From Limnoperna fortunei (taxonomy: Eukaryota > Mollusca > Bivalvia > Mytilida > Modiolidae), in the NCBI GenBank assembly GCA_944474755.1, contig OX104118.1:72359575-72423574 (forward strand): a DNA stretch of 64,000 bases, given 5' to 3'. This document shows, one piece after another, positions 23,801 to 38,800 of the stretch; position 1 is the stretch's first letter, and each line of letters opens with the position of its first letter. Made by a program: the position numbers and the translations under genes. A model generated the notes under the pieces. The model did not search any database and had not been told where the DNA came from. It saw only the letters and a program-made list of their open reading frames with translations.

Positions 23801-26800
23801 ATGATAAAACTTCATCAGAAAGTGCAAACTTGAGTAGATTTTTTTATAAATTTGCTTTCAACATTGTTTAATATTGCTAAAATGGTCCCAAAACTCCTAA
23901 AAAATCTGACAAATCAAAATGAGTGTTAAGTATACACATCATAACAATTAATCCTTCAAAATATCAAAGCAATCCATCAAGCTGTTTCAGAGGAGATACA
24001 TAGTGCTCCAGACTTAAGGACGAAGAGCAAAACAATGTTCCTACGATGTTTCACAGCCAACAAGTGAAGTAACTTCAAAAAGATAGAGGTGGTGGTCTTA
24101 TTGGTTTATTCTAATATGTCTGGTATTCGTTCCTCTTTTCAGTAAGTCAATGAACCTTAGTTTTTTGGAAGTAACCTGTTTCAGAGGAATAGAAATCATG
24201 TGAAAAACCAAAACTAGAACATCAATGCCAGTTTCATAGACAGTGAATTGTACATCAATTCTGGACCAACCGATATCACATGTTTACTTTGTATTAACAA
24301 ATAGACACCTGTATGTATCTCAGTAAACTTCTATATAAAAAAAACAATATGCATTTAAATATAAATATTGAAAAAAAATATAACAAGTTTTTAAGGTATA
24401 AAACTAGATATCAGTGAGATGGTATACAAGTACATCTCTGTGGGCCCTGCTGACTTTGAGGTCTAGGTCAAAGGTCATCAACTATGGTTTGCGACACATT
24501 GCCTTGAGATTATCTTACCACATATCAGAAAATCAAAAGCCTATAACCAAGGTTTGTCCGCCACTAAGTGGCAGGGCCCTAATATGGGAATTTACAATAA
24601 AATTCAATGATACACTAACAATTTTCATAAACATCTGTACTCACCACATCAGGAGCTTCAAAGTTTGTGACACACACTGGGAAATATTCATTTCTTGGTG
24701 CCAGTTTAATCTTTGGGTAAGGATTCTTCTTCTGAAAATTGGACACATAAAATTACATCAAAATCAATGATAATCAAGTTCATGAAAATAGGATAGGCAA
24801 AACTTAGAGAAGTAATGTCTTACTGGATTTCTGTATTATAGAAATCCAAAGTTTTTGGCAAAATAATTTATTGATAGATATTTATTAACCAAATCAACGG
24901 ATTTATAAATGTTACATATTGTGTTTCAAAAGCAAAATATAAGATACATAAATGTTCAGGAACAATTGTGGATATCCACCATCAATACAAAGGATTGCAA
25001 GTTTTCCTGCTGATGGTGGATAAGAGAAGCATAAAATCTTAACAAAAAAAAAAACCAAGACTGTCCTGAGCAAATTAACATGTCATTAATTTACAATGAC
25101 TTGAAAATTCTCGATGGCTACATTGGCTTTCTCACGTATCATGCAGAAACTCAGTTTTGCTTTTTTCAGTGTTATAAGAGGCAACAAAAGTGAAATCAGT
25201 TTAAATCAAACTCAATTGTGTGTTTAGTGCTCCCCACAAACATTTCAATTCATAATTTTTCAATAAGGCCTTTTCCTGTTATAAATCACAAAATTTTGCT
25301 ATTTTCAGCAGTAATAATGGAACAACAAAAATTTAATCTGCCAAATTCTAACTGGATCTGCATTTAGTGGTCACCAGACACATTTCCTAATTTACCGTAC
25401 ATACTCGCACATAAGTCGGGAAATTGGGAGTTAAAATTTGGTTTTGGAGAAGGGTTCTGACTTTTAAGCGAGTCATACCACAAGAGGAAAGAATTCCAGT
25501 CGAAGTTTGAAGGCCATATATAGATCGCCAACTATAACGACGAAAATAGACAGATACGCTGCGAGGTTAAGGCAATTTAATTATATTTTTAACGATCACA
25601 TTGCAATCTACAAACCTACACACATTCCCATGGCTACAGCGTTTTGATTGGTCAATTGTTTTAGGTTGGGAGAAAATAACAGCATTCAATAAAAGTTATT
25701 CCTATATTAAAATTATGCAATTGTTTTTGATCCTGTATAATTAAATTGATAAAATAAATCGAAAGTTTTCTATTTATTTACATTTGGTCAGCTTAGTGAG
25801 CTTTATTTACGATGAAACTATGTAGCTTCCGGTACGGTCAACATCGAACACGTTCTTAAATTGCAGTCAAATAACGTGCCTACTTATAATTACCTTTAGG
25901 AATATGAAGACCGTCAAGTAAAGACGAACACTAAGGTATGTCTATGAAAATACTTAAGTTGTGTTGCCAGCGTTATAATAAATATAAAAATATGCTTTAA
26001 GAGTAGTAATGATAGTCATGCTCATGCATTTACCCAAGTGACTTGCTTTACCCATTTTCATTCAAAATTGTCGATTGACATGTTGCAAACCCATAAAGTA
26101 ATATCAGTTTATTTTGAATAATGTCCTGCATGTTACTCTGATTTAACTTTCCACCCCATCCCCCCCCCCCCCCCAAAAAAAAAATCCCCAAATACAATAA
26201 AAAAGGAAACCATAACTGACACTTAACTTAAATTAAAACTTAGTCTATACATTATTTCTAACGTTTTGATGTTCAAACTTGGGAAAAAATACCAGACTAG
26301 TCCTTGAACAAACAATTACTGGTCTTGCCAAGCATTTGGACTCATAGTCATACTTATAATGGATAATTTAATAGAAATAAATTGGCTTATTAAACAAAAT
26401 ACATTATCAATTCTTCAGTTACAGACCAACTCATAGAAAAAAGAGTGAAAGATTTCACAAATAGACTTTGAGAGGTTAAAAAAAAAGTTCATTAAGTCTG
26501 GGATTAGTATAACTTATATAGTTGATTTATAAGTTCTGATTAAGTTTATATATCAGAATGTTGACTCCAAAACACAAGATAATGAAAATTAAACTATAAA
26601 AAGCTTCGACAGAGGTGTTTTATGGATATAATTAATTCATAACTACTTAACTAGTTCAAGATTGGACCCATTTTTGTGGTTTAGATCAAGAAAATACCAA
26701 ATGAATGTCTGTATTTAACAATAGTTAATATATTTCATATTTATAAATGGACAAATGGATCTAGAGTACAATATTGTGAAACTAAATTTACCTTATTTAG

Positions 26801-29800
26801 TATAAACATTAACCATTTATCAATTTCAATATCTTAGTATTTATAGTATTATTCAGTTCCACAAAAGTAATACAACTATTGGGTAACTTCACATTATAAA
26901 TACATCTTTATTGTATGTATGGGATGAATTAATTATATTTAGTTGCTTGTTTGTTTATTTTAGGTTAACCAATTTAGAAGAGAGGAAATAAACTCCAGTA
27001 TAGATGTTACATGACAAGATTTTCCCACAATTAATTAATGTCATTATGTATGGATTTTAAACAATTGTGAACTGACAATCATACATGCAGTTTACTTGTA
27101 CAGAAAATCCTTGTGAAAGCTGTTCGCCGAAAATTAATATGGATATTAGAATTCATGTGACCATATTCATAGTGGACTTTGCCACTGAAGATGCAACTTA
27201 TGTTATATTCCATGAATGATGTATGGTAAATTTGGTGGAAAAAAGAGATTCATGTAGTGCAAAAGTAACTAGAAGTAAATTGACTTGATTTGATATAATT
27301 TGGAGTCATTCTAGAGCAAGTGAGTTTTTTTTTTATAATAAAAAAATATCTATATATTTTGTTTTTAATCAAAATTTAAAAATTATCATTCTTCCTTTGA
27401 CGTCATAGCCATGCGATAATTTGTCATACATGTTAAATAAACAATTATTTATAAGTTTAATGTGTTTATGTCATGGTGAACTGGTATTTTTATCATTTAT
27501 ACAGCACAGTATTATATGTGATGTGCAGTTTGAAATACACTTTTCATTGTTAGGTACCAGCTTTCATTATGGTAATGTGAAAGTAAGTGGTATTAAAGAA
27601 AGTTTGTGGTAGCCATGTTCTATATGTAGTTCATAATAAAGCCTTATGGGGGACCTAGTTGCACAATTGTTTATACCAGAAGAGTCCATTTGCTACAACT
27701 TAAAATACTTAGGGTTTATTTGAAAGAACACAGCGAAAATTAATCCAATGTGGTACCTAGCACAAACACATAACATGACACTCCTTTTCTATTCTGTACA
27801 GATAATTAACAATATATTACATTGATGGACATATCAAATTAAAATTCAGCATTGATGATTATTATTTACCTTGATAAACAAATGTCAATGCACAGTCATT
27901 TTGAATGCATATACAGTTGTTTATACTGGTTAAATTGTTATAAATTTTCATTGACAAGTATAGTGTGTCGTAATCTTTCCATTTTATTGTCTGGTAGGGC
28001 TTTGGATAATAGTTTAGAAAGAAGTTGTGTCTAGAAGACAACAGTAATATTGTTGTTTACAAAGTGAAAAAGAGGGTTACAAGAGAAATACATAATTATA
28101 ACACTAACCTGGTCCCCTGGTGCAATATTTTTCATTTACGCAAGCTTCACTTTCAAATATAACCCCAGGTCACCACCAGTTTACTACCCAGTTTGATAGG
28201 TTGTTTAAACCGCCATGTTTTACCTAACTTTTCACGCATTGAAAATTCTTTCAGAATACAATTTAAATAAAGTAACTACCAGCTGCTTGTTTTACGGCTT
28301 TCAAGTTAAACTGACAAATGTCTGTAGAGTTATTTCCACATTCGAGACATAAATCTATAAAAGCATTCTTTTGATAAACTGTATTTTTATTTGAGTTTGA
28401 TTACTAGACGCCGGACGTGACGTCATAATGCTTTGTATCGGAATTACGTCAGTTACAGTTAATACTGACGTCAATTTTGAGGCACTCCGAATGTTGTAAA
28501 CTGGTCAAAATTTTGACCGGATTCAGTGCTGGTGACCTGACTGTATATTCGAACCGGAAGTCCGCTTACCATATTGAGAATATTTAGTCAGGATCCCAGA
28601 CTATTATAACACTAGATTTAGTGCATACAATTTTTGTGTCCATCTGTAAATGGACATTCAATTCAGCAAGCACTCTATACTATAATGTCATCAAATATTG
28701 GAATGGCCTGTCTGGTGGATATTAAGAAAATGAAAAGTTTACATGCATTTCAAGTTAGATTTTCTCTTTGAATAAAAAAATTAATTAACTTTTCTTGCTA
28801 TTAATATCATATAGTTAAACTATACAATGGATAATTTTATACTTTTATATTTTCAATATTTCGCAAACCAGATTAACATTTATACTGCCTTAACCTGTAT
28901 GTTTATTTTAATATTTTTATTGTTTTATTTACTGAACAGTGTTTAGCTTCTATGACAACTACTCAGCTATATGTACAGATAAAGCTTCTATCATGTACTG
29001 TGAAGTAATGTGTACTATCTATCTATAATAGTATAGATGCCCCCCCCCCCCCCAACACACACACCACCCTTCTTGAAAAAAGGTTGAGGCAGAAAATCTG
29101 GTGAGTTATTTTTTAAAGGGTGTTCATGTTCCTGTTTATTAATTTTTTTATTATTTGGAAAATTCCTTGGCTAGAGAATTTATTTTTGACAAAATACTCG
29201 TAGTCTTGTACGAAAGTTGTCCTTTTTACTTTTCAAGTATTTTGACATATCCACTCCGTATACATTCCGATGTTAATTCGACGTCATCTTTATGTTTGAA
29301 TGTAGATGTTGACGTCATGAGTGAATAAAATAATATGTGACATGTTCGATCGAAAAGTGCGGTGGCTTGTGAATAATAAAACATCATTGTATATACATAT
29401 TAAGATTTCTCGTGGTCTAGATATTTAAATAAATAGCGCAACAAGAACGAAAGACGTACGTTAAATTGGTTTTATCAATGAAATGTGTGTAATATATTCA
29501 AATCGTGGTGATATTTGTGTAAACAAAACAAATAATTTGTTTATTAGATAAGATATTGGCTTATTGGGGCACTAAGTGAACAGATAACAATTATTTACAA
29601 GTGAGGACAGTTTCATTGTCCATTATAATTGACCGTAACCCACCGCCCTTTTGCTTTAAGTGTACTTGGCTAAAAATAAAGTGTTTTGGTCACGTGACTA
29701 CTTTCGCTTTAGATGTTCAATATTTGGCGAAAAGAAATAAAACAAGAATGAATTGTTCATTATCAGAAGAAAAGAAATGGATGATTTTCTAGCTGTTTCT

Positions 29801-32800
29801 CGTACAAGGTAGTGTCCTAAAGATCGGCTTGTATTGCAACATTCAATTTTTGTATTTTTACAATATTGCCTTAACATCGCTGCGCACATGATTAGTTATG
29901 CTAAATAAAGTATATTTAAGACATAAATAAAGATTGCTTTTACTTGTCTATTGTTTATTTTATCCAGTTTCCATATTTCCATTCGTATTTACCACTGTTT
30001 ACACAAGTATCGATTTATTTGTATGTATTGCATAATGCATCCGGTGATGTCATGATACAACTAAAAACCGAAAATCAAGATAAACTAACTAACTAATACA
30101 TATATGCTACAGAATTCGTTTTTTCATCATTTATTATTTTAATTTGCAAACCATATTCCTTTATATTTTGTATTTTAGCTTTCATTTATTTTAAAAACTC
30201 TGCTTTAACTATTAAATAATTACGAAAATGAATATTTGTATATTTACTTGTGCTTGTGTCTTTTTTATGGTTTTTAGTCATAGCAAATTCAGGTAGATAA
30301 TTATGTTAACATTTTCAAAACACGTGTACACTAGTGTAAACAAAGCACTTAGGATAAATGACAAGTGATATTTAACTCATAAAACACGAGAAACAAATAA
30401 TAAACAAGAAGTCTTACTGATATAATGATTTTTATTCACAAATTTGGAATTTTTATTTGAATCTGACCTCATGTCAACACATCTGTCTTCCGACCGACTT
30501 GTACGAGGGTCAACAGCAAAATACCAGATTTTAAGGCCCAAAAAGACCCCCCCCCCCCCCTATATGCGAACCGACTTTTAAGCGAGCATCTACGGTAAGA
30601 TGATTTGGTCAAGGCTTTCTCAAGACATCATGTGGGAACTACAAACTTTTCTATTTTCAGCATAATAAGGGGCAACAACTATGGTACAAAGTAAAATCTG
30701 TTAAATTTAAACTTGCCCACAAAAATTTCCAACTTTCAGATGGTTTTGTTAAGGGTTTATCAAGTTATTATGTGGAAACCATAAATTGTGCTACTTTCTG
30801 GGTTATAAGTTATTGCAAGGAGAAGTGTAAACTGTAAACTTACCTGCGATAAAACATGTAAACTTACCGGTGACAAAACATGTAAACTTACCGGTGACAA
30901 AATATCTACACTTACCTGTGACAAAACATGTAAACTTACAGGTGACGAAACATGTAAACTTACCTGTGACAAAACATGTAAAATTACTTGTGACAAAACA
31001 TGTAAACTTACCGGTGATAAAACATGTAAACTTACCTGCGATAAAACATGTAAACTTACCGGTGACAAAACATGTAAACTTACCTACCTGTGATAAAACA
31101 TGTAAAATTACTTGTGACAAATCATGTAAAATTACTTGTGACAAAACATGTAAACTTACCTGTGACAAAACATGTAAACTTACCTGTGATAAAACATGTA
31201 AACTACCTGTGACAAAACATGTAAAATTACTTGTGACAAAACATGTAAACTTACCTGTGACAAAACATGTAAAATTACCTGTGACAAAACATGTAAACTT
31301 ACTGGTGACAAAACATGTAAACTTACCTGCGATAAAACATGTAAACTTACCGGTGACAAAACATGTAAACTTACTGGTGACAAAACATGTAAACTTAGAG
31401 GTGACAAAACATGTAAACTTACTGGTGACAAAAACATGTAAACGTACCTGCGACAAAACACTTCCAATTTTTTCACTTAAATCAATCACAGCACTTATAG
31501 AGTCTATTCTGTAACACAACTGTTTTTTACATAACACAGAACCGATATCTTGGTACTTGTTCTGTTGTGTAATGCAGACTTCTAAAGGATATTCCGGTAC
31601 TCGTTTCTATAATTTGAAAGAAGAAATAATATTGTTTATGGAAATCTATACTACTAAATCTAAGAGCTGTAAAATTGTAGATACCAAGGCATTTCAATCC
31701 CATATTAAAAGCTTAAATTTTATATATGAAATGTCTGGTACAGATCAAAACTTTAATCATTCCAGACACTTTTGATCTGGATTAAAAACTGTAGGAGGAG
31801 TTATTTACTCAAAATTACAATCTTTTGCAAAAATTCTGAAAAATGACCAAGTTCCCAGTCTAGAAAATTAGGAAAAATTCTTCTAACACTTCCATAATAG
31901 CAAGTGCACAACTTTATTACATGAGCAAACTTTTCTGTGAAGTTTCAGGGATCACAAAATAGATGCCCACCATACTTCACCATACTATAAGTCTGGAAAA
32001 TCAGGAAAAAATCCTCGAACAATTCCATAATAGCAGGTGAACAACTTCAATACAATCTTTCTGTGAAGTTTCAGAGATCAGGGTTGAAAACTGTAGAAGG
32101 AGTTCATTACACAAAATAGGTACAGTCTTTTGCAAATGTTCAGAAAAAGACTAAATTCTCAAGTCTGGAATGTTAGGAAAAAAATCCTTGAATACATTAA
32201 TTACAGCAGGTGCACAACTTCAATACATGTGCAATCTTTTTGTGAAGTTTCAGAGATCTGGGTTGAAAACTGTAGGATGAGTTGAAAACACAAAATAGAT
32301 ACCATATTTTCCCTGCCTGCCTGACTTCGCCGTACTATAACCCGGGTTTGCACTTTGTGCAACCTGGCCAATTATTACCAAAAGTTTATTAATTAGGGTT
32401 ATTTGATTTTGATAATAGATTGTTAAGTCTAATAATTAAAAACAAACATGGACCAGAACTAAGTCGTGCTAAGTATACCCCACACAACCATTTTTCAGCT
32501 TTTGGAAACAGGAAGTAAATAATTGACTAATCTGGAAAGGGGAGGCAGGGTACAACTCATCATGCTAAGGCTGTGCACCAAATTTGAAATCAATCCCTTA
32601 AGCAGGAGCCAAGAAATCTGTTTAAAAAGTTTGCACTGGACAGACAGGCGGACAAGGTGATTGCAATATAGCCTCCTCTCTTACGAGTGGGGGGTATAAA
32701 AAATTATAAATGTCGTGGATAAATTTTGATTAAGGTAGTCTTGTCACCATTTTATTAAGATTTATTTTTTGTTAGATTTTTATATTCGTAAGGTTTTATT

Positions 32801-35800
32801 TCTACTTTTTTTACAAAGCAAATTCAATTAAGAACAGTTTTCTGCAATTCGCCTATTCCACAATTAACATATGATTGGTATAGCATACTGAATAGTCCTG
32901 GACCCAGGATGATGAAATTTGGTATATAGGTTGCTGATGAATGTACATGACAGTCTGGCAGGTGTCACCTGACATTGTGTATTCGAGTGTGGGTTTGGAT
33001 TTGGTCAGTTCCTCAGTGACTATGCATGGTATGGTGATGATATTTGGTATATAGGTTGCTGATGAATGTACATGACAGTCTGGCAGGTGTCACCTAACAT
33101 TGTGTATTTGAGTGTGGGTTTGGATTTGGTCAGTTCCTCAGTGACTATGCATGGTATGATGATGATATTTGGTATATAGGTTGCTGATGAATGTACATGA
33201 CAGTCTGGCAGGTGTCACCCGACATTGTGTATTTGAGTGTGGGTTTGGATTTGGTCAGTTCCTCAGTGACTATGCATGGTATGATGATGATATTTGGTAT
33301 ATAGGTTGCTGATGAATGTACATGACAGTCTGGCAGGTGTCACCTAACATTGTGTATTTGAGTGTGGGTTTGGATTTGGTCAGTTCTTCAGTGACTATGC
33401 ATGGTATGGTGATGATATTTGGTATATAGGTTGCTGATGAATGTACATGACAGTCTGGCAGGTGTCACCTGACATTGTGTATTTGAGTGTGGGTTTGGAT
33501 TTGGTCAGTTCTTCAGTGACTATGCATGGTATGATGATGATATTTGGTATATAGGTTGCTGATGAATGTACATGACAGTCTGGCAGGTGTCACCTGACAT
33601 TGTGTATTTGAGTGTGGGTTTGGATTTGGTCAGTTCTTCAGTGACTATGCATGGTATGATGATGATATTTGGTATATAGGTTGCTGATGAATGTACATGA
33701 CAGTCTGGCAGGTGTCACCTAACATTGTGTATTTGAGTGTGGGTTTGGATTTGGTCAGTTCCTCAGTGACTATGCATGGTATGGTGATGATATTTGGTAT
33801 ATAGGTTGCTGATGAATGTACATGACAGTCTGGCAGGTGTCACCTGACATTGTGTATTTGAGTGTGGGTTTGGATTTGGTCAGTTCCTCAGCGACTATGC
33901 ATGGTATGATGACAATATTGGGTATATAGGTTGCTGATGAATAGTCCTGGTAGGTGTCACCTAACATTGTGTATTTACTCTGTTACATCCAAGTTTTAAA
34001 TGAAGGATGATTTTGATTGGGTAAAATGATCCTTCATAGCCAATAATAAATGACTAAATGAATTTTATATTTAAAATCTGATTTCTCCATCCACTTATAA
34101 TGAGGCAATTAAACAATGAATAAATACTTCTAGTAAGAAAGGGGGGTTGTTTTTATAGGACAGATAGCCTTATAGGAATCAATTGTACATGAATATTACC
34201 TTTTAGAAAGTGAATACTGTACATTTATATCACATGGATTACTGTAGTAAAATAAACCTACCTCAATATCAACAACACAGATCTGGGTCACTAAAGTCTG
34301 GTGCATGAAGTCTAGTGTCTTTACTGGCCATTTTCCTGTCTCGCTGATCTGTAAATACAAATCTATAATAAAATAAACTTCCTGCAGGTGCTACTTTGTC
34401 TGCAAATACTTCTGACAAAAATACAAATGTACTTTGGCTTTGTCACACAATTGATTAATTGCAGATTTACAAAAAGGTTTTTCTATAATAAAATACAAGC
34501 ACTAATGACAAAGATAACTTTATATCTCAACTGTATATTTTTTATCATATACTACTGTGAATTCCTTTTTATTCGAGGGGTACCAATTTGCATGGCTTTC
34601 GTGGGTAGGCTGATCCATGAATTTAAGAATCCAACGAAATATTAACTCTTTTGTATTGTTATTATTGATGTGAGCTACGTTTTATAATGTGGACCCGATG
34701 CTCTATGTCATTGAAGTGTATTTTTAATAGGTTGCAAGCTATGGGAACAGCCAATCTTTGATTAATCTACTAGATAAATACCTTGGACATCAAAGTCAAT
34801 CATTAAAAATATCTCAGATAGTTTTTGTCATGTTTATTTGGTGAAATTCAAACGTTTTCATATGTTTTTGTGCAAGTCAGTTATACTTCCAGTGTATTAA
34901 AATGTTTTTGTAAAGTGTTCATTTTAGGTGTAAAGAAGTGTTATAATGTATCTTGTATGTTAACATGTTTTTTTCTAATAAAAAAAATAAAACAAATTAT
35001 ATACTAGTAAAAAATTAATCAATCTATTTTTTCTATCAAATTTATAATCATGTCCTGTCAAAATCTGACTGAAGCCATACAAACTTCACTACCGTTATAT
35101 AAACACCGGTAGAGTAGTTTCAAACAAAATTAATCCTTTGGATCACCATAAATCAATTAAAAGTCTACACAGGTGTTTTTAAAAGGTGTTAAGATCATAA
35201 AATTAATCAAATCAAATAAGGATTGATAAATATTGACATTTAAAAAACTGTTTATATTCGTTGGATAGTTTTAAAGCTTAAAGATGAAAAGATCATAAAA
35301 ATGAGACCTACCTTAACAGCTTAATGAAGTAAAATAATCACAGCTCCTTAACACATTAATTAATGATGATTACATAATTATAAAGGAATTTTCTGGCATA
35401 TGTTTATTTTTAACGTAAACAACAAATATGTTTTGATCATCTTTAGTAGGTTGTGAAAAGCCATACATTTATTAAATGAACACTTTCATGTGCAGACTCT
35501 AAACGAGTACAGCCAAATACAACAACAAAAATTTTCTTCAAAATTACAAATCCTCGAACTTGCAATTTTGGGTAAAACCACGAAAATTGATACCCACGAA
35601 TACAAGTACTTTCACAGTATTAATATATGAAATAGAATCAATGATACCCATAAGTATTCCTGAAACAATGTCAAGGACAGACAAAACCCTTTTATAGTAA
35701 ATACCTACATATATTTTCTTTCTGGAACAGCCCTTAACTATATTATACAGCACAGGTCTAGGAAATTGATACAAAGTTTCAAAATTGTTTCCCTTCTAAC

Positions 35801-38800
35801 AAATACTTACTGGAACAATATTGTGTAAAACACAAGCAAAGCACAAAGTAGGAATCTCTACAAACTCCAACACATCAGCTCGAATCCTATCACAGCTTAC
35901 ATACTCTGTATTACCATAGTCTATAAACTCAACCTGAAAAACAAAATTACCATCTAATTAAGGAAGAATAGTTGATTGGTCAGTGCTGTAGTAGCCAGCT
36001 GGACTAGCTCAGAACACCTGATGTAGGAATATTGGAACATCAGATAGGTCTATTGTGGTGATAGGCCTAGTGTGGAATAACTGATAGGTTTAGTGTGGTG
36101 ATAGGCCTAGTGTGAAATAACTGATTGGTCTGGTGTGGTGATAAGCCTAGTGTGGAATAACTGATAGGTTTAGTGTGGTCATAGGCCTTGTGTGGAATAA
36201 CTGATAGGTTTAGTGTGGTCATAGGCCTAGTGTGGAATAAATGGTAGGCCTAGTGTGGAATAACTGATAGGTTTTGTGTGGTCATAGGCCTAGTGCAGAA
36301 TAACTGATAGGTTTAGTGTGGTGATAGGCCTAGTGTGAAATAACTGATTGGTTTAGTGTGGTCATAGGCCTAGTGTGGAATAACTGATAGATTTAGTGTG
36401 GTCATAGGCCTAGTGCTGAATAACTGATAGATTTAGTGTGGTCATAGGCCTAGTGTAGAATAACTGATAGGTTTAGTGTGGTCATAGGCCTAGTGCTGAA
36501 TAACTGATAGGTTTAGTGTGGTCATAGGCCTTGTGCAGAATAACTGATAGGTTTAGTGTGGTCATAGGCCTAGTGCTGAATAACTGATAGATTTAGTGTG
36601 GTCATAGGCCTTGTGTGGAATAACTGATAGGTTTAGTGTGGTCATAGTCCTAGTGCAGAATAACTGATAGGTTTAGTGTGGTCATAGGCCTAGTGTGGAA
36701 TAACTGATAGGTTTAGTGTGGTCATAGGCCTTGTGTGGAATAACTGATAGGTTTAGTGTGGTCATAGGCCTTGTGTGGAATAACTGATAGGTTTAGTGTG
36801 GTCATAGGCCTAGTGTGGAATAACTGATAGGTTTAGTGAGGTGATAGGCCTGGTGCTGAATAACTGATAGATTTAGTGTGGTCATAGGCCTAGTGCAGAA
36901 TAACTGATAGGTTTAGTGTGGTGATAGGCCTAGTGTAGAATAACTGATAGGTTTAGTGAGGTGATAGGCCTGGTGCTGAATAACTGATAGGTTTAGTGTG
37001 GTCATAGGCCTTGTGTGGAATAACTGATAGGTTTAGTGTGGTCATAGGCCTAGTGTGGAATAACTGATAGGTTTAGTGGGGTCATAGGCCTTGTGTGGAA
37101 TAACTGATAGGTTAAGTGTGGTCATAGGCCTTGTGTGGAATAACTGATAGGTTTAGTGTGGTCATAGGCCTAGTGTGGAATAACTGATAGGTTTAGTGTG
37201 GTCATAGGCCTAGTGCAAAATAACTGATAGGTTTAGTGTGGTCATAGGCCTAGTGCAGAATAACTGATAGGTTTAGTGTGGTCATAGGCCTTGTGTGGAA
37301 TAACTGATAGGTTTAGTGTGGTCATAGGCCTTGTGTGGAATAACTGATAGGTTTAGTGTGGTCATAGGCCTAGTGCAAAATAACTGATAGGTTTAGTGTG
37401 GTCATAGGCCTAGTGTGGAATAACTGATAGGTTTAGTGTGGTCATAGGCCTAGTGCAAAATAACTGATAGGTTTAGTGTGGTCATAGGCCTAGTGTGGAA
37501 TAACTGATAGGTTTAGTGTGGTCATAGGCCTTGTGTGGAATAACTGATAGGTTTAGTGGGGTCATAGGCCTTGTGTGGAATAACTGATAGGTTTAGTGTG
37601 GTCATAGGCCTTGTGTGGAATAACTGATAGGTTTAGTGTGGTCATAGGCCTAGTGCAGAATAACTGATAGGTTTAGTGTGGGGATAGGCCTAGTGTGGAA
37701 TAACTGATAGGTTTAGTGTGGGGATAGGCCTAGTGCAGAATAACTGATAGGTTTAGTGTGGTCATAGGCCTTGTGTGGAATAACTGATAGGTTTAGTGTG
37801 GTCATAGGCCTCGTGTGGAATAACTGATAGGTTTAGTGTGGTCATAGGCCTAGTGCAAAATAACTGATAGGTTTAGTGTGGTCATAGGCCTAGTGCAGAA
37901 TAACTGATAGGTTTAGTGTGGTCATAGGCCTTGTGTGGAATAACTGATAGGTTTAGTGTGGTCATAGGCCTAGTGTGGAATAACTGATAGGTTTAGTGTG
38001 GTCATAGGCCTTGTGTGGAATAACTGATAGGTTTAGTGTGGTCATAGGCCTTGTGTGGAATAACTGATAGGTTTAGTGTGGTCATAGGCCTAGTGTGGAA
38101 TAACTGATAGGTTTAGTGTGGTCATAGGCCTAGTGTGGAATAACTGATAGGTTTAGTGTGGTCATAGGCCTTGTGTGGAATAACTGATAGGTTTAGTGTG
38201 GTCATAGGCCTAGTGTGGAATAACTGATAGGTTTAGTGTGGTCATAGGCCTAGTGCAAAATAACTGATAGGTTTAGTGTGGTCATAGGCCTAGTGCAGAA
38301 TAACTGATAGGTTTAGTGTGGTCATAGGCCTTGTGTGGAATAACTGATAGGTTTAGTGTGGTCATAGGCCTTGTGTGGAATAACTGATAGGTTTAGTGTG
38401 GTCATAGGCCTAGTGCAAAATAACTGATAGGTTTAGTGTGGTCATAGGCCTAGTGTGGAATAACTGATAGGTTTAGTGTGGTCATAGGCCTAGTGCAAAA
38501 TAACTGATAGGTTTAGTGTGGTCATAGGCCTAGTGTGGAATAACTGATAGGTTTAGTGTGGTCATAGGCCTTGTGTGGAATAACTGATAGGTTTAGTGGG
38601 GTCATAGGCCTTGTGTGGAATAACTGATAGGTTTAGTGTGGTCATAGGCCTTGTGTGGAATAACTGATAGGTTTAGTGTGGTCATAGGCCTAGTGCAGAA
38701 TAACTGATAGGTTTAGTGTGGGGATAGGCCTAGTGTGGAATAACTGATAGGTTTAGTGTGGGGATAGGCCTAGTGCAGAATAACTGATAGGTTTAGTGTG

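Noticed and set aside
26160..26190. C and A homopolymer runs (also at 29041, 30547, 62615)
   Set aside because: Simple low-complexity runs, prone to sequencing error; nothing further to say.
31449..31509. Possible 61-nt exon between exons H and I
   Set aside because: Has acceptor and donor motifs, but its length would break the frame between two phase-0 exons that join well; kept only as a possible array seed.
30803..31537. Long repeat-protein-like frames on both strands (up to 244 codons)
   Set aside because: The 24-bp unit is a multiple of three, so several frames stay open. No start context, no domain, low-complexity cysteine/phenylalanine pattern.
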